A stretch of 64,000 nucleotides of DNA from Flavobacteriaceae bacterium (lineage in GTDB: Bacteria; Bacteroidota; Bacteroidia; Flavobacteriales; Flavobacteriaceae), in contig JASBUG010000010.1 of assembly GCA_030148025.1 (NCBI GenBank), positions 1-64,000 on the forward strand, given 5' to 3'. Position numbers and translations under genes: made by a program. Shown piece after piece: positions 26,165 to 36,600 of this stretch. Each line of letters opens with the position of its first letter. The first letter of the stretch is position 1. The notes under the pieces were generated by a model. That model did not search any database and was not told the DNA's origin. It saw only the letters and a program-made list of their open reading frames with translations.

Positions 26165-28693
26165 TTAATCGTTTAATTTTTTATTAAGATTAATGTTGTC
26201 TTTTCCTATAGATAGCATATTTGCAAACAATCTATAAGCACCAGAAACGCCTGCAGGAAATTCTCTAAAGAAACTTAATCCAGTATATATATAATGACCT
26301 TTACCATGTTTTGCAACTAGTAAACTTCCCTCTTTAGCAGATTCTCCTTTGTCGTTTAACGATAGGATAGGAGTGAACTCTTTTCCCCATTCATTTGGAA
26401 AATACAATCCGCGTTCCTGTGTCCATCCTTCAAAATCTTTTGATGTTATTTTATTTGGAAAACTTAAAAGCTCGTGGTTAGGATTTATAATTCTAACTTC
26501 AGCATTTTCATCGGTAACACGGTCTCTGGATAGTTTTAAGTGATAAGGCGCTAGATTGTCAACTTTTACTCGTCTGCTAGTATTATATTGCACAATCATA
26601 TTTCCACCTTTTTCTACAAAATCGAATAGAATATCTTGTTTAAATTTTAAACCATCTAGAATATTATAAGCTCTAATACCAACGACTACTGCATCAAAAC
26701 GTTCTAAATTCTCCGGTGTGATTTCTTCTGGTTTAACTTTAATAACGTTATAGCCAATTTGCTGCAAGCTTTCTGGAACTACATCTCCAGCACCTTCAAT
26801 GTAGGCTATATTTTCACCACGTTTTTGAATATCCAGTCGTACAATTTTACTTTCACTAGGTAATAATACTGTTTGATACGGAATGTGGCTATAGTCTATT
26901 TCAACAAGTTCTTTGGTATATATTTTTCCATTAATATTAACTTTTGGAACCAAAGCACCTTCACTTTGAAATTTTGGAGGAATTACAGTAAACGTTAATG
27001 TTTGTGTTTCTCCTTTATTTTTAAGTGACACCTTTTGTTGTTGTGGATACACATTCCAATCTCTAGGGTGATCCATACTAATACTTCCCTCAAGGTCATC
27101 ACGTCCAGCTTTTACAGTTACTTCAATTTCTTTTTGTTGATCATTCTCAAAAATGAACACCTTGTCACTAATACTTGCAGATACTTCAGGAATAATTTCA
27201 AAAGGTCTGTACAATTCACCTTTATCTGGCAGTGAGTAGCGATATATCACATCTTTTGAGATAGTTATAGGAATATTGTTAATCTCAAGGTTGAAGTCTA
27301 CAATAACACCTCTTGGTGTTTCTGGTTTTCCTATTAACAGTGGGTTATCAACTTGATACATTCCCAATGTTCCTTTTTCTTCCAGCCAATATGGTGTTGT
27401 AGTCGCAATATTATTTGGCAACTTTAGATCTTGCTTAAACGTTTCTTTTATGTTTTCTAACAGAGGAATATCTTTTACAATACTGTTATCATTTGTAGAA
27501 ATTTTATAGGATGTTAGCTTTAAACTTGTATTACTTCTATTAAGAGTTTCAATATTTAAACTAATATTACTTCCGCTACTAGCTACTGGTGTATTGGCAG
27601 ATACTTCTAAATATAATCCTGTACATGCTTCAATAATAGCTTTTAGTTCTTTGCTTTTTACTTTTTTCCAATGATCGTCATCGATTTCCTGAAGTAATTT
27701 ATATGCTTTAATCAGGTCGGGTATATGTTGAGACGGATCTCTAAAATTAAAATTGTTTTCAACTGCATATAGAATATCTCCAATAGCCTTTCCTCCAGAA
27801 ACACGATTCCATGAGGTATCTATACCTGAGAATATGTCATTTTTGTCTTCTGGAAAATCACCTTTTAAAAACTCTACATATTCTTGCTGTGTCCCTCTTG
27901 TTGTTAAACGACCAAAGCCCTGGCACAAGTGTTGACTACTGGCTATAGATGCAACTTCGTTATTAGATAGGCCTTTAAGAGGGTAAAATACGCCAACATC
28001 AAAGTTTAGCATATTACTTTTATCAGCTTTCTCAAAGTTTTCACGACTTCCATAGAACCACCAAGAGGTGTTAAAAAATAGTCGTTTTGGTTGCCATAGT
28101 TCGGTATGATTAAGTTGCTCTGGATAGCTGTTCTTATCATTAACAAGATCGAATGCTTCCATGCTTAACATGGCAGAACCCGTATGGTGACCATGGGTTG
28201 TACCTGGGTTTCTATGGTTAAACCTGTTAATAATAATATCTGGCTTAAACTGTCTAATAGCCCAAATTACATCTCCTAGAACCTTTTCTTTATCCCAAAT
28301 TTCAAAGGCTTCATCAGGATGTTTAGAATATCCAAAATCGTTAGCTCGTGTAAAACGCTGCTCACCACCGTCAACACGTCTGGCAGCTAATAGTTCTTGC
28401 GTCCTAATAACACCAAGAAGTTCTCTAATTTCTGGGCCAATAAGGTTTTGTCCGCCATCACCTCTGGTAATAGATAAATAGGCAGTTCTAGCCTTTACAT
28501 GATTAGACATATAAGAAATTAGGCGTGTATTTTCATCATCAGGATGTGCTGCAACATACAATACAGAACCTAATACATTTAGTTTTTGTACAGACTCGTA
28601 TATTTCTGAGACACTAGGTTTCTTTGGTTGTTGAGCAAGAAGCGTAGCAGCCGAAAAGAGAGCAACTAATACGCCTAGTTTAGTTCTTTGCAT
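26165..28693 (-). CDS. exported PIG-L family deacetylase, long form
   Basis: 842 residues from ATG 28693. A start 27 bp upstream would overlap the -7 box. A signal peptide ends LLAQ-Q. The N-terminal LmbE/PIG-L domain has AHPDDE (H50, D52, D53) and the distal zinc His in THGHHTGS. It is followed by long beta-sandwich regions (about 370-640), as in NEW3/CARDB-like domains, and a C-terminal glutamine-amidotransferase/ThuA-like domain (ERFDAVVVGIRAYNI, KGHYIYTGLSFFREFPAG). It probably deacetylates an extracellular amino sugar conjugate. It is first in the operon with the micropeptide and the symporter. Confidence 0.88.
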   Translation of the reverse strand: MQRTKLGVLVALFSAATLLAQQPKKPSVSEIYESVQKLNVLGSVLYVAAHPDDENTRLISYMSNHVKARTAYLSITRGDGGQNLIGPEIRELLGVIRTQELLAARRVDGGEQRFTRANDFGYSKHPDEAFEIWDKEKVLGDVIWAIRQFKPDIIINRFNHRNPGTTHGHHTGSAMLSMEAFDLVNDKNSYPEQLNHTELWQPKRLFFNTSWWFYGSRENFEKADKSNMLNFDVGVFYPLKGLSNNEVASIASSQHLCQGFGRLTTRGTQQEYVEFLKGDFPEDKNDIFSGIDTSWNRVSGGKAIGDILYAVENNFNFRDPSQHIPDLIKAYKLLQEIDDDHWKKVKSKELKAIIEACTGLYLEVSANTPVASSGSNISLNIETLNRSNTSLKLTSYKISTNDNSIVKDIPLLENIKETFKQDLKLPNNIATTTPYWLEEKGTLGMYQVDNPLLIGKPETPRGVIVDFNLEINNIPITISKDVIYRYSLPDKGELYRPFEIIPEVSASISDKVFIFENDQQKEIEVTVKAGRDDLEGSISMDHPRDWNVYPQQQKVSLKNKGETQTLTFTVIPPKFQSEGALVPKVNINGKIYTKELVEIDYSHIPYQTVLLPSESKIVRLDIQKRGENIAYIEGAGDVVPESLQQIGYNVIKVKPEEITPENLERFDAVVVGIRAYNILDGLKFKQDILFDFVEKGGNMIVQYNTSRRVKVDNLAPYHLKLSRDRVTDENAEVRIINPNHELLSFPNKITSKDFEGWTQERGLYFPNEWGKEFTPILSLNDKGESAKEGSLLVAKHGKGHYIYTGLSFFREFPAGVSGAYRLFANMLSIGKDNINLNKKLND

Positions 28694-28717
28694 GGTAATA
28701 ATTGGTTTGCTAGAATC

Positions 28718-28745
28718 CAAATATATAAAAGATACTAAGGGCTAA
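28718..28745 (-). promoter_or_regulatory. promoter of the PIG-L-symporter operon
   Basis: On the minus strand TATATTTG (28725-28718) matches TAnnTTTG exactly, with TTA (28745-28743) 17 bp upstream as a one-mismatch -33 element. The box is 24 bp before the ATG at 28693. Confidence 0.6.
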
Positions 28746-28793
28746 CAGTGGTTTTAATGTTTCTTTAACTAAACGAAAACGACATTTTAACGT

Positions 28794-29315
28794 TTACTTA
28801 TCGAAGGCATCCTTTTCAATCAAGGTTACTGCTTTTTGCAAAAGAAGATTGTTTGGGTAGGTCATTAATTCCCCATTTTCCTTACGAATATGAATTTGAA
28901 AGGAGCGAATATCTTCAATAACACCCACAGTTTCATGCTCTTTATCATGAATATGAATCTTGTCTCCAATGCGATAAGGAAACGAAAAGAACATAACAAT
29001 TCCAGAGGTAACATTACTTAATATAGACCAGTTTGCAAAAAGGGTAATGCCTAGAATAGCAAAGATTGATGAAAACAGAACAATAATATCTTCTGGCTTT
29101 ACACCTAATACCAGAGTTTCTATAAGGAGGGCAATAAGTAAAAATGTAGCCGTAACATAGCGACCAACCAATTTAATACGGGCTTTGTGTTTATGCTTAG
29201 ACTTACCGAGTCTTGTAACCAGAAGTTTAGCAATAAATTGAATTACAAATAAGGCACCAAATACAATTAAGGTATTTATTATTTCCGGTTGATATGTACT
29301 AAAAAAATCAGACAT
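28794..29315 (-). CDS. small MscS family mechanosensitive channel
   Basis: 173 residues: two or three N-terminal membrane helices (about 13-32, 50-70, 78-95), then the pore-lining/TM3 stretch LFANWSILSNVTSGIVMFFSFPYRIGDKIHI and a single beta domain ending MTYPNNLLLQKAVTLI. It lacks the C-terminal alpha-beta cage of E. coli MscS, so it is one of the short MscS forms. The role is release of solutes under hypo-osmotic stress. It stands alone on the minus strand. Confidence 0.88.
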   Translation of the reverse strand: MSDFFSTYQPEIINTLIVFGALFVIQFIAKLLVTRLGKSKHKHKARIKLVGRYVTATFLLIALLIETLVLGVKPEDIIVLFSSIFAILGITLFANWSILSNVTSGIVMFFSFPYRIGDKIHIHDKEHETVGVIEDIRSFQIHIRKENGELMTYPNNLLLQKAVTLIEKDAFDK

Positions 29316-29359
29316 TATTAGAGTTGTTCAACAAATATAAAAAGTTGTCATCTAAAACG

Positions 29360-30283
29360 CTATTTAAGCATGAGAGTTTCTCTTAAAATACTATCCTTAT
29401 TCTTGTTTTTGCTCCAATAGGGTGATTTTATTCTCGCTAATTTTGAAGCTTTTGTAGTTAAAATTTCAGCATTATTACCAAAACCGCTTTTGAAAGATTC
29501 AGTCCAGCCAGAAATTTCATAAGGAGAAGCATCATTAAAATGAATAGTTAAAGTTCGCTCTAACTCTGGGTAATTTATAGAGTAGGTATTGGCTGTTAAT
29601 TTAGCCATGGCCTTGTAGGGCTTTATTTCAATATGCTTTAGTCTAACATACTCAAAAGAAGGAATGATATTTAAATGTCCTGTAGGTAATTGTTTTGGAT
29701 CGACTCTAAGCTGTGTCCAAAGTTCATTTTCAAGAATAGCTTTTTGTAGATGATAATTTTGGTCTGCTTCTCCTTCAAAGTAAGAGTGCGATCTTATTTC
29801 AAAATCTTTTTTATTATTGAGCTGTATATAGGCATGTCCACACCATTCTTGCATTGAGGCTGAAATTTTTAAAGCATGTTGTTCCTTAGAAATAGGGTAG
29901 AAGGTACTTTGCATTATAGAATAAGGGTAAATTCCAGTGTTGAAGTTTTTAGTAGCATTAAGTTTTAAAACAGGTACATTTTCTGGATTTTGATGATTGG
30001 CTTTTACTTGAGTTTTTGGTAAAAAATCTTCTGTAACATATATAAGCACAGCATTTCCATTTCGAAGTTCACCATATCTAGCTTGTTCTAACTTGTATGA
30101 GGTAATTTCGGCTTCGCCAGCAAACCAATAATCTTTAAATTCTTGTGACAAGTTTCTAGACTTCTCCTTTGCTTCATTAGTGTTATCATTTATAGAGCTG
30201 TTATTTGTGTTTTCTTTACAAGAATTGATCAACAATATTGTTAGAGAAATAACGACTATGTTTTGTGTGATTGTTTTTTTCAT
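29360..30283 (-). CDS. conserved lipoprotein next to maf
   Basis: 307 residues from M4 of the frame (30283), with lipobox LINSC. No catalytic family is recognised. The mature protein has segments typical of a conserved flavobacterial lipoprotein: KDYWFAGEAEITSYKLEQARYGE, MQEWCGHAYIQLNN, LWTQLRVDPKQLPTGHLNIIPSFEY. One Cys lies in QEWCGH. It follows maf by 32 bp in the minus-strand cluster. It should not be named after Maf despite the neighbourhood. It is probably anchored in the outer membrane. Confidence 0.65.
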   Translation of the reverse strand: MKKTITQNIVVISLTILLINSCKENTNNSSINDNTNEAKEKSRNLSQEFKDYWFAGEAEITSYKLEQARYGELRNGNAVLIYVTEDFLPKTQVKANHQNPENVPVLKLNATKNFNTGIYPYSIMQSTFYPISKEQHALKISASMQEWCGHAYIQLNNKKDFEIRSHSYFEGEADQNYHLQKAILENELWTQLRVDPKQLPTGHLNIIPSFEYVRLKHIEIKPYKAMAKLTANTYSINYPELERTLTIHFNDASPYEISGWTESFKSGFGNNAEILTTKASKLARIKSPYWSKNKNKDSILRETLMLK

Positions 30284-30315
30284 GAGCTCCATTTTTATAA
30301 ATTAAATGTATAACC

Positions 30316-30909
30316 TTAGTTGCTTGACACCATATCATTTAGTGTTTTATAAACCATGTGTATTGGTAACCCCATTACATTAAAATAAGAACCTTCCAGT
30401 TTTGTAACACCTATATAACCAATCCATTCTTGTATACCATAAGCTCCAGCTTTATCCATAGGAGAGAAGTTGTTTATATAGTACCATAGTTCTTCATCTG
30501 TAAATTCTTTAAAGGTCACTTTAGTGATACTATGCACTGTTTTTTGTGAGCTAGTTGTTTTAAAACATACAGATGTAATAACCTCATGAGCTTTACCACT
30601 CATAGAGCGTAACATCTCGAAAGCTTCAATTTCTGTTCTTGGCTTCCCTAAAGCTGTGTTGTTATGCCAAACAATAGTATCGCTGGTAATTAAAATATCC
30701 TTTTCTTTAAGACTCTCTTCAAAAGGTAACGACTTTAGCTGCGCCAGATAATTACTTATCTCAAAATGCTTTAATCGTTCAGGGTACTCTTCTTTAACGG
30801 GTTTTAAGATAATATTAAAGGCTAAACCCAGATCTTTAAAAAATTGTTGCCTTCTAGGTGATCCAGAGGCAAGAATGATATTGTATTCTTTTAGAGATTC
30901 GTTTAGCAT
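30316..30909 (-). CDS. Maf/YhdE nucleoside triphosphate pyrophosphatase
   Basis: 197 residues from ATG 30909. The longer frame to 30951 would run 41 bp into the prenyltransferase gene. Maf motifs are ILASGSPRRQQFFKDLG at the start, ITSDTIV (catalytic Asp), GKPRTEIEAFEMLRSMSGKAHEVITSVC and FSPMDKAGAYGIQEWIGY. It hydrolyses dTTP, UTP or modified NTPs to the monophosphate in the cytoplasm. Its ATG begins 1 bp after the upstream stop, so it is coupled to the UbiA gene. Confidence 0.93.
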   Translation of the reverse strand: MLNESLKEYNIILASGSPRRQQFFKDLGLAFNIILKPVKEEYPERLKHFEISNYLAQLKSLPFEESLKEKDILITSDTIVWHNNTALGKPRTEIEAFEMLRSMSGKAHEVITSVCFKTTSSQKTVHSITKVTFKEFTDEELWYYINNFSPMDKAGAYGIQEWIGYIGVTKLEGSYFNVMGLPIHMVYKTLNDMVSSN

Positions 30910-30910
30910 A

Positions 30911-31822
30911 TTATAGTAAAATTGGATATTGTAACAAAGATAGCACTCCAAATAACATGATCCATTTTAAAACAAGAGATAAATGTTGTATCTCTTTTTT
31001 AGTTTCTGCAGTAAAACATTTGATGGTAAAATAAAGCATTGGCCCTACTATAAAAACAAGAAAGTAGATCACAATTAATTGGCTGCTATATATGTATTGA
31101 ATAACATAATATGTTGTTAAAAATAAGGGAATCAGTGATAGTGTGAACACTAGCTTTGTAGCACGATCTCTTCCAATTATTATAGGGAAGGTTTTCATGC
31201 CAGCATTATAATCGCCGTTAATATCTTCTATATCTTTTACTATTTCACGAAGAAGGTTAATAATAAAGGCAAAAGTGGCATAGACCATTACTGTTTTAAA
31301 AGCTTCTAGTTGTTCTGGTTGGTTTTTAGTATCTATCACTGGAACAAGATCAAAAATACCGATAATGATAATACTGGAAGCAACCAATAATGACACAATA
31401 ATATTCCCAATAAGCAAGGTGCGCTTAAGGTGAGTTGCATATAGATAGAGTAAAGCAGAAATAATAACAAAGCATACAGAGAAACCACTTTTTTGTATGC
31501 TATTAGAAAGGTAAAAGCCAATACCAACTCCAATAATATTACAAAGTATAAACAGAGTTATTGCTCTTTTTTCACTAATATATTTTCCAACAATTACTTT
31601 TTGAGGTTTGTTTATACTATCGGTTTCAATATCATACACATCGTTTATAATGTTACCAGCTGCAGCAATGCTTATTGTGGCTATAACCAACAGTGTAAAT
31701 TGAAGTTGATCTAATGCAAGAGTAATGTCTAGTGATTCAAATAGTGCATATTTTATTAGTACTTGCGCTAATGCAATAAGAAGAAGATTTTTCCAACGTA
31801 TGAGTTTGAAAAAATTAATCAT
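30911..31822 (-). CDS. UbiA family prenyltransferase
   Basis: 303 residues from ATG 31822 (MINFFKLIRWKNLLLIALAQ), which overlaps the phosphatase stop by 8 bp; two upstream ATGs are possible. About nine membrane helices. The first aspartate motif is NDVYDIETDSIN and the second lies in REIVKDIEDINGDYNAGMKTFP. Homologues in Bacteroidota are usually called geranylgeranylglycerol-phosphate geranylgeranyltransferase-like. The acceptor here is not known. It sits between kdsC-like and maf in one operon. Confidence 0.88.
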   Translation of the reverse strand: MINFFKLIRWKNLLLIALAQVLIKYALFESLDITLALDQLQFTLLVIATISIAAAGNIINDVYDIETDSINKPQKVIVGKYISEKRAITLFILCNIIGVGIGFYLSNSIQKSGFSVCFVIISALLYLYATHLKRTLLIGNIIVSLLVASSIIIIGIFDLVPVIDTKNQPEQLEAFKTVMVYATFAFIINLLREIVKDIEDINGDYNAGMKTFPIIIGRDRATKLVFTLSLIPLFLTTYYVIQYIYSSQLIVIYFLVFIVGPMLYFTIKCFTAETKKEIQHLSLVLKWIMLFGVLSLLQYPILL

Positions 31823-32342
31823 ATTTAGCATCAAAATTGGCATCCCATTTTCCTTGTACTTTCATGACCTGTTCAATAACGTCGCGTACAGCTCCTTTTC
31901 CACCATTTTTATGTGAGATATACTTAGATATTTCTTTTATTTCGGGAGCCGCATCCTGTGGACAGGTAGGTAAACCAACCAATTTCATTACGGGATAATC
32001 AGGAATATCATCACCCATATACAATACTTCTTCTGGTTTTAAACTATAAATATGCAGGTATTCCTCAAACTGTTTTATTTTGTCATGAGCTCCCAGATAA
32101 ATATCATGAATACCTAATCCTTTTAATCGCAAACGAACACCTTCATTAGATCCACCAGAAATAATACAAATATTATATCCTTTATCAACAGCAGTTTTTA
32201 AAGCATAACCATCTTTTATGTTCATGCGCCTAAGCATTTCTCCTTTAGTTGTTATTGTTACGGTACCATCGGTTAATACACCATCTACGTCAAAAATAAA
32301 AGTGGTAATATGTTCAAGATATTCTTTATAGCTTTTTTCCAT
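31815..32342 (-). CDS. KdsC-like HAD phosphatase
   Basis: 175 residues, a capless C0-type HAD enzyme: D18-V-D20-G-V-L-T-D-G nucleophile/acid pair, IISGGSNEGVRLRLKGLGI, and YMGDDIPDYPVM for metal binding. Length and motifs match 3-deoxy-D-manno-octulosonate 8-phosphate phosphatase, which makes KDO for LPS. A sialic-acid-9-phosphatase-like use cannot be excluded. It overlaps the DUF2520 gene by 17 bp upstream and the prenyltransferase downstream. Confidence 0.9.
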   Translation of the reverse strand: MEKSYKEYLEHITTFIFDVDGVLTDGTVTITTKGEMLRRMNIKDGYALKTAVDKGYNICIISGGSNEGVRLRLKGLGIHDIYLGAHDKIKQFEEYLHIYSLKPEEVLYMGDDIPDYPVMKLVGLPTCPQDAAPEIKEISKYISHKNGGKGAVRDVIEQVMKVQGKWDANFDAKYD

Positions 32343-33090
32343 GTGTTTGTTTAATAGATTTTGTTAGTAATTCATAAATATCTTTATGAATGTCTTTATC
32401 TAAGCTTTTAAGATGCTTTTTAATCGTTTTTTTATCGTTTCGTTTTGCTGGACCTGTCTGCGCCATAAAAGGCGATAAGGTTTCAACCTTTTTTGCAGTT
32501 TCTTTAATTAGTGGTTTTAATATGTCGAAATCAACACTTTTAGATTCGGTGATCTCGTGACCAATTCTATATAATTGATTTGTAAAATTATTGACAAACA
32601 CAGCTGCTAGATGAAGTGCCGCACGTTGATCTGAATTTACCCTATAATAGGGACTACCAATACTTTGAGCTATGGTTTTTAGTAAAGGTAAATTAGTTTT
32701 ATTGTCAACTTCCAAACAAATTGGAACTTCAGAGAAGTCAATAGTAGCATCTTTAGAAAAGGTCTGTAAAGGGTAAAATACGCCTCTTTGATGTTTTTTA
32801 TCGAGATCATGAAGACTAACACTTCCAGAAGTATGAACTACCAATTTATTTTGATATGGAATATTTTTTGAAACATCTGCTATGGCATCATCACTAACAG
32901 CAATAATATAAATGTCTGCTTCCACAAGGGCTTTTAAATCATCAGTAATAAGGCATTCATTTTGAACTGATTGAATGCGATCTAATTTCCTGTTATACCA
33001 TTGTATTACAGAGGTGTTTTCTGAGTTTTGTAATACGCTATACAAATGGGTTGCTACATTTCCAGCACCTAAAATCACTATCGAATTCAT
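32326..33090 (-). CDS. Rossmann-like plus DUF2520 protein
   Basis: 254 residues. The N-terminal Rossmann fold starts SIVILGAGNVATHLYSVLQ, and the C-terminal helical DUF2520 domain contains DQRAALHLAAVFVNNFTNQLYRI. The fold is that of ketopantoate-reductase/NADP-dependent 6-phosphogluconate-type dehydrogenases. The substrate is not established. It is first in the minus-strand operon with the KdsC-like, UbiA, Maf and lipoprotein genes. Confidence 0.9.
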   Translation of the reverse strand: MNSIVILGAGNVATHLYSVLQNSENTSVIQWYNRKLDRIQSVQNECLITDDLKALVEADIYIIAVSDDAIADVSKNIPYQNKLVVHTSGSVSLHDLDKKHQRGVFYPLQTFSKDATIDFSEVPICLEVDNKTNLPLLKTIAQSIGSPYYRVNSDQRAALHLAAVFVNNFTNQLYRIGHEITESKSVDFDILKPLIKETAKKVETLSPFMAQTGPAKRNDKKTIKKHLKSLDKDIHKDIYELLTKSIKQTHGKKL

Positions 33091-33154
33091 AAATGCTAAA
33101 ATAACTAAGTAATATATGATTTAAAAACTCAGACACGTATCTTTGTAATTACTT

Positions 33155-33538
33155 ATGAAAAAAGATATTTCAAATAGAGAAGATGTACTTACTTTAGTTA
33201 CTAAATTTTATACTAAAGTTAGAAAAGATGAGGTATTAGGCCCTTTTTTTAGTGAGATAAAAGATTGGGATGAACATCTAGACAGATTAACCACTTTTTG
33301 GGAATCTAGCTTATTTTTAAAAACTAAATATTACGGCGACCCGCTTCAGGCACATGTGAAGGCCGATAATCAGAATAACAACAAGATATCAGAATTACAT
33401 TTTGGATTGTGGTTAAATTTATGGTATGAAACTATTGATGAGCTATTTGAAGGCGATTACGCCGAAAATGCTAAAAGACGTGCCAGAAAAATGGGAACAT
33501 TTCTATACTTAAAAGTATTTGAGGCACGTAATAAATAA
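33155..33538 (+). CDS. group III truncated haemoglobin
   Basis: 127 residues, typical length of TrHbIII. The proximal histidine is H82 in SELHFGLWL. The N-terminal part VLTLVTKFYTKVRKDEVLGPFF and RLTTFWESSLFLKTKYYGDP follow the family, without the glycine motifs of groups I and II. It probably binds O2 or NO. It has a TATCTTTG box (33138-33145) 9 bp before its ATG region and lies upstream of the cytochrome c biogenesis gene, both concerned with haem. Confidence 0.9.
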   Translation: MKKDISNREDVLTLVTKFYTKVRKDEVLGPFFSEIKDWDEHLDRLTTFWESSLFLKTKYYGDPLQAHVKADNQNNNKISELHFGLWLNLWYETIDELFEGDYAENAKRRARKMGTFLYLKVFEARNK

Positions 33539-33574
33539 CTTTAATAAACCATTGTTAAAAGATTGAGTTAGCCG

Positions 33575-33604
33575 TTAACGTTCCAAAGAAAAACACTAAA
33601 TTTG
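33575..33604 (+). promoter_or_regulatory. probable promoter of the CcsBA gene
   Basis: TAAATTTG (33597-33604) is an exact TAnnTTTG box. TTA (33575-33577) lies 19 bp upstream as a one-mismatch -33 element. The box overlaps the earliest possible TTG start at 33602 and so supports the ATG at 33632. Confidence 0.65.
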
Positions 33605-33631
33605 CACGACTCAAAAAAGAAGCTTTTCGAT

Positions 33632-36600
33632 ATGCTTAAGAAACTCTCTAATATTCTGTTTTCTACCAGACTTACCGCTATTTTATTTATTGTTTTTGGT
33701 GCTGCTATGGCTATAGGTACCTTTATGGATGCTGGCCAAGATACGTCACCAACACCTTATACTAGAACTTTAATTTATAATGCCTGGTGGTTTGAAGCTA
33801 TTATGGCACTTTTCTTAATAAACTTTATTGGAAATATTTCACGATATCGTTTATGGAGAAAAGAAAAATGGGCAACTTTAATTTTACATTTAGCCTTTAT
33901 TTTCATTTTATTTGGAGCCTTCGTAACACGTTATATGAGTTTTGAAGGCATGATGGCCATTAGAGAAGGCGCTACTGAAAATGCTTTTTTATCACAGAAA
34001 ACCTATTTAACAGTTTATGTAGATGGTGATTATATTGTTGATGGACAACCACAAAGACGTGTGCATCAATATGAAACCGATTTTTCTCCTAGGCTGAAGA
34101 ATAAGTTTAAAAGAACAACCGATTATAACAATCAACCAATCACTATTGAATTGGAAGAATTTATAGCTGGAGCAGAAGAAGATATTGTACCAGACGAGTC
34201 AGGTGAAAATTATCTAAAAGTTGTTGAAGCTGGAGCTGCAGGACCACATAACCATTTTTTAAAGGAAGGTCAGGTACAAAGTATACATAATGTGCTTTAT
34301 GCCTTAAATAAGCCAACAGAAGGAGCTATAAATATAACTTATACAGATAGTACATTAACTATTCAATCGCCGTTTGAAGGTGAGTACATGACCATGGCAA
34401 CACGTGCCCAAGGCAGATTAGTGAAAGATAGTGTGCAACCTCTTATTTTGCGTTCAAGATATATTATAGGAAACCAATCGTTAGTGTTCCCAAAACCAGT
34501 TATTAAAGGCGTATTTGATGTGGTTAAAAAATCTGAATTATTGAGAAATGATGAAGATGGACTCTCTTTGAAAGTAACAACAAATGGTGAGTCAAAATCC
34601 ATAAAAATCTTAGGAGCAAAAGGAAGTAATAATGCTTTTAAACAAATAAGTGTTGGTGGATTGGATTTTGCATTTAAATACGGTTCTAGGGTTCTAGAAC
34701 TACCTTTTAGTATTAAGTTGAACGACTTTATTGCAGAACGTTATCCTGGAACACAAAATAGTTATTCGGCCTACGAAAGTAAAGTGACAGTAATAGATGA
34801 TCAGGAAGGCGATTTTGACTTCCATATTTATATGAACAATATTCTTAACCATCGAGGTTATCGTTTTTTTCAATCGTCTTTTGATCCAGATGAAAAAGGG
34901 ACTATCCTTTCTGTAAATCACGATTTTTGGGGTACTAATATTACGTATTTTGGGTATTTCCTATTGTATTTTGGACTATTAGCAATTCTATTTGCAAAAA
35001 ACACGCGATTTGATGACTTACGTAAGCAATTAAGAAAAATAAAAGCAAAAAAAGTAGCTGTTGTTATTGCTTTATTTCTAATACATAGTCTAGGAGTTCA
35101 AGCACAGGAAACACATTCTGAAGATGATGGTCATGATCATAGTACTGCCGTACCAATTAGACCAACAAAAGCACAGGTAGATTCTATTTTAAGAGCTAAT
35201 ATTGCGCCAAAAGAACAAGCAGATGCCTTTAGCCGTTTAGTAATTCAGGATTTTGACGGACGTATGAAGCCAGTGAACACCTATGCTTCAGAATTATTAC
35301 GTAAGTTAAGTAAAAATGACATGTATGAGGAATTTGATGCAAATCAGGTGTTCTTATCGATGCAGGAAAATTCATTTTTATGGTATAACGTACCGCTTAT
35401 TTATTTAAGACCAAAAGAAGCTGATAATGTTAGAGAAATCATAGGTGTAGACCTTTCTGTAAAATATGCAACTCTGGCAAGTTTCTTTACAGATCAAGGA
35501 GCTTATAAATTAGCACCTTATCTAGAAGAAGTATATAAAGTAACAGTGCCAACTGCAAAGCAAAAGAAAATTAAAGAAGCAGATCAACGTGTTAATTTAT
35601 TATATAATACGCTTAATCAAAGAAGTACTTTAAGAATTTTTCCTATTCCTGATGATGAAAATAATAAGTGGATATCCTCTTATGATTACCGTAAAGACCG
35701 ATTAAAATTTAAAGATTCTTTATATGGTAATTTTATTAATACCGGATTTAAGGCCTATTTGTTTATGCTTAATCAGGATAAGCAATCTGGAAATTTTGCA
35801 GAGAGTAATAAACTTATTGACGCAATAAAAAAGACACAGCATAAATATGGTGCTGAGGTGATGCTTAGTGAAGATAAAATAAATACCGAGGTACTTTATA
35901 ATAAGTATGATATATTTAAAAAATTATTTAGCTGGTACATGTACGCTGGTACATTGATGTTTGTGTTGCTTATTGTTCAAATTTTTAAAGAAAAGAGCAA
36001 GGGAATTAGTCTGGCAGTTACAACTTTTAAGTTTATTATTCTAGGGCTTTTTGTTTTGCATACTATAGGCTTGGCAGCTAGATGGTATATTTCTGGACAT
36101 GCACCTTGGAGTGATGCCTACGAATCTATGATCTATGTCGCTTGGGCAACCATGTTATTTGGATTAATATTTGGTAGAAAAAGTGAAATTACAATGGCTT
36201 CAACAGCTTTTGTAACCGCTATGATATTAATGATCGCACATTGGAACTGGATGGATCCATCTATAGGTAATCTTCAACCTGTTTTAAATAGTTATTGGTT
36301 AATGATACATGTAGCTATTATTGTAGGTAGTTATGGTCCATTTGCTCTGGGAATGATACTAGGTATTGTGTCACTGTTTTTAATGATATTGACCAATGAC
36401 GCGAATAAGCCAAAAATGGATCTTAATATAAAAGAACTTACCATTATTAATGAAATGGCCTTAACCGTAGGTTTAGCCATGTTAACCATTGGGAATTTTC
36501 TTGGTGGTATGTGGGCAAACGAAAGTTGGGGACGATATTGGGGATGGGATCCTAAAGAAACCTGGGCTCTAATTAGTATCATGGTATATGCTTTTGTAGT

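Noticed and set aside
28694-28720. Longer N-terminus of the PIG-L protein
   Set aside because: The upstream ATG overlaps the -7 box, and the signal peptide begins properly at 28693.
29360-30283. Naming the lipoprotein as a Maf septum protein
   Set aside because: It has none of the Maf motifs; the true maf is the next gene upstream (30316-30909).
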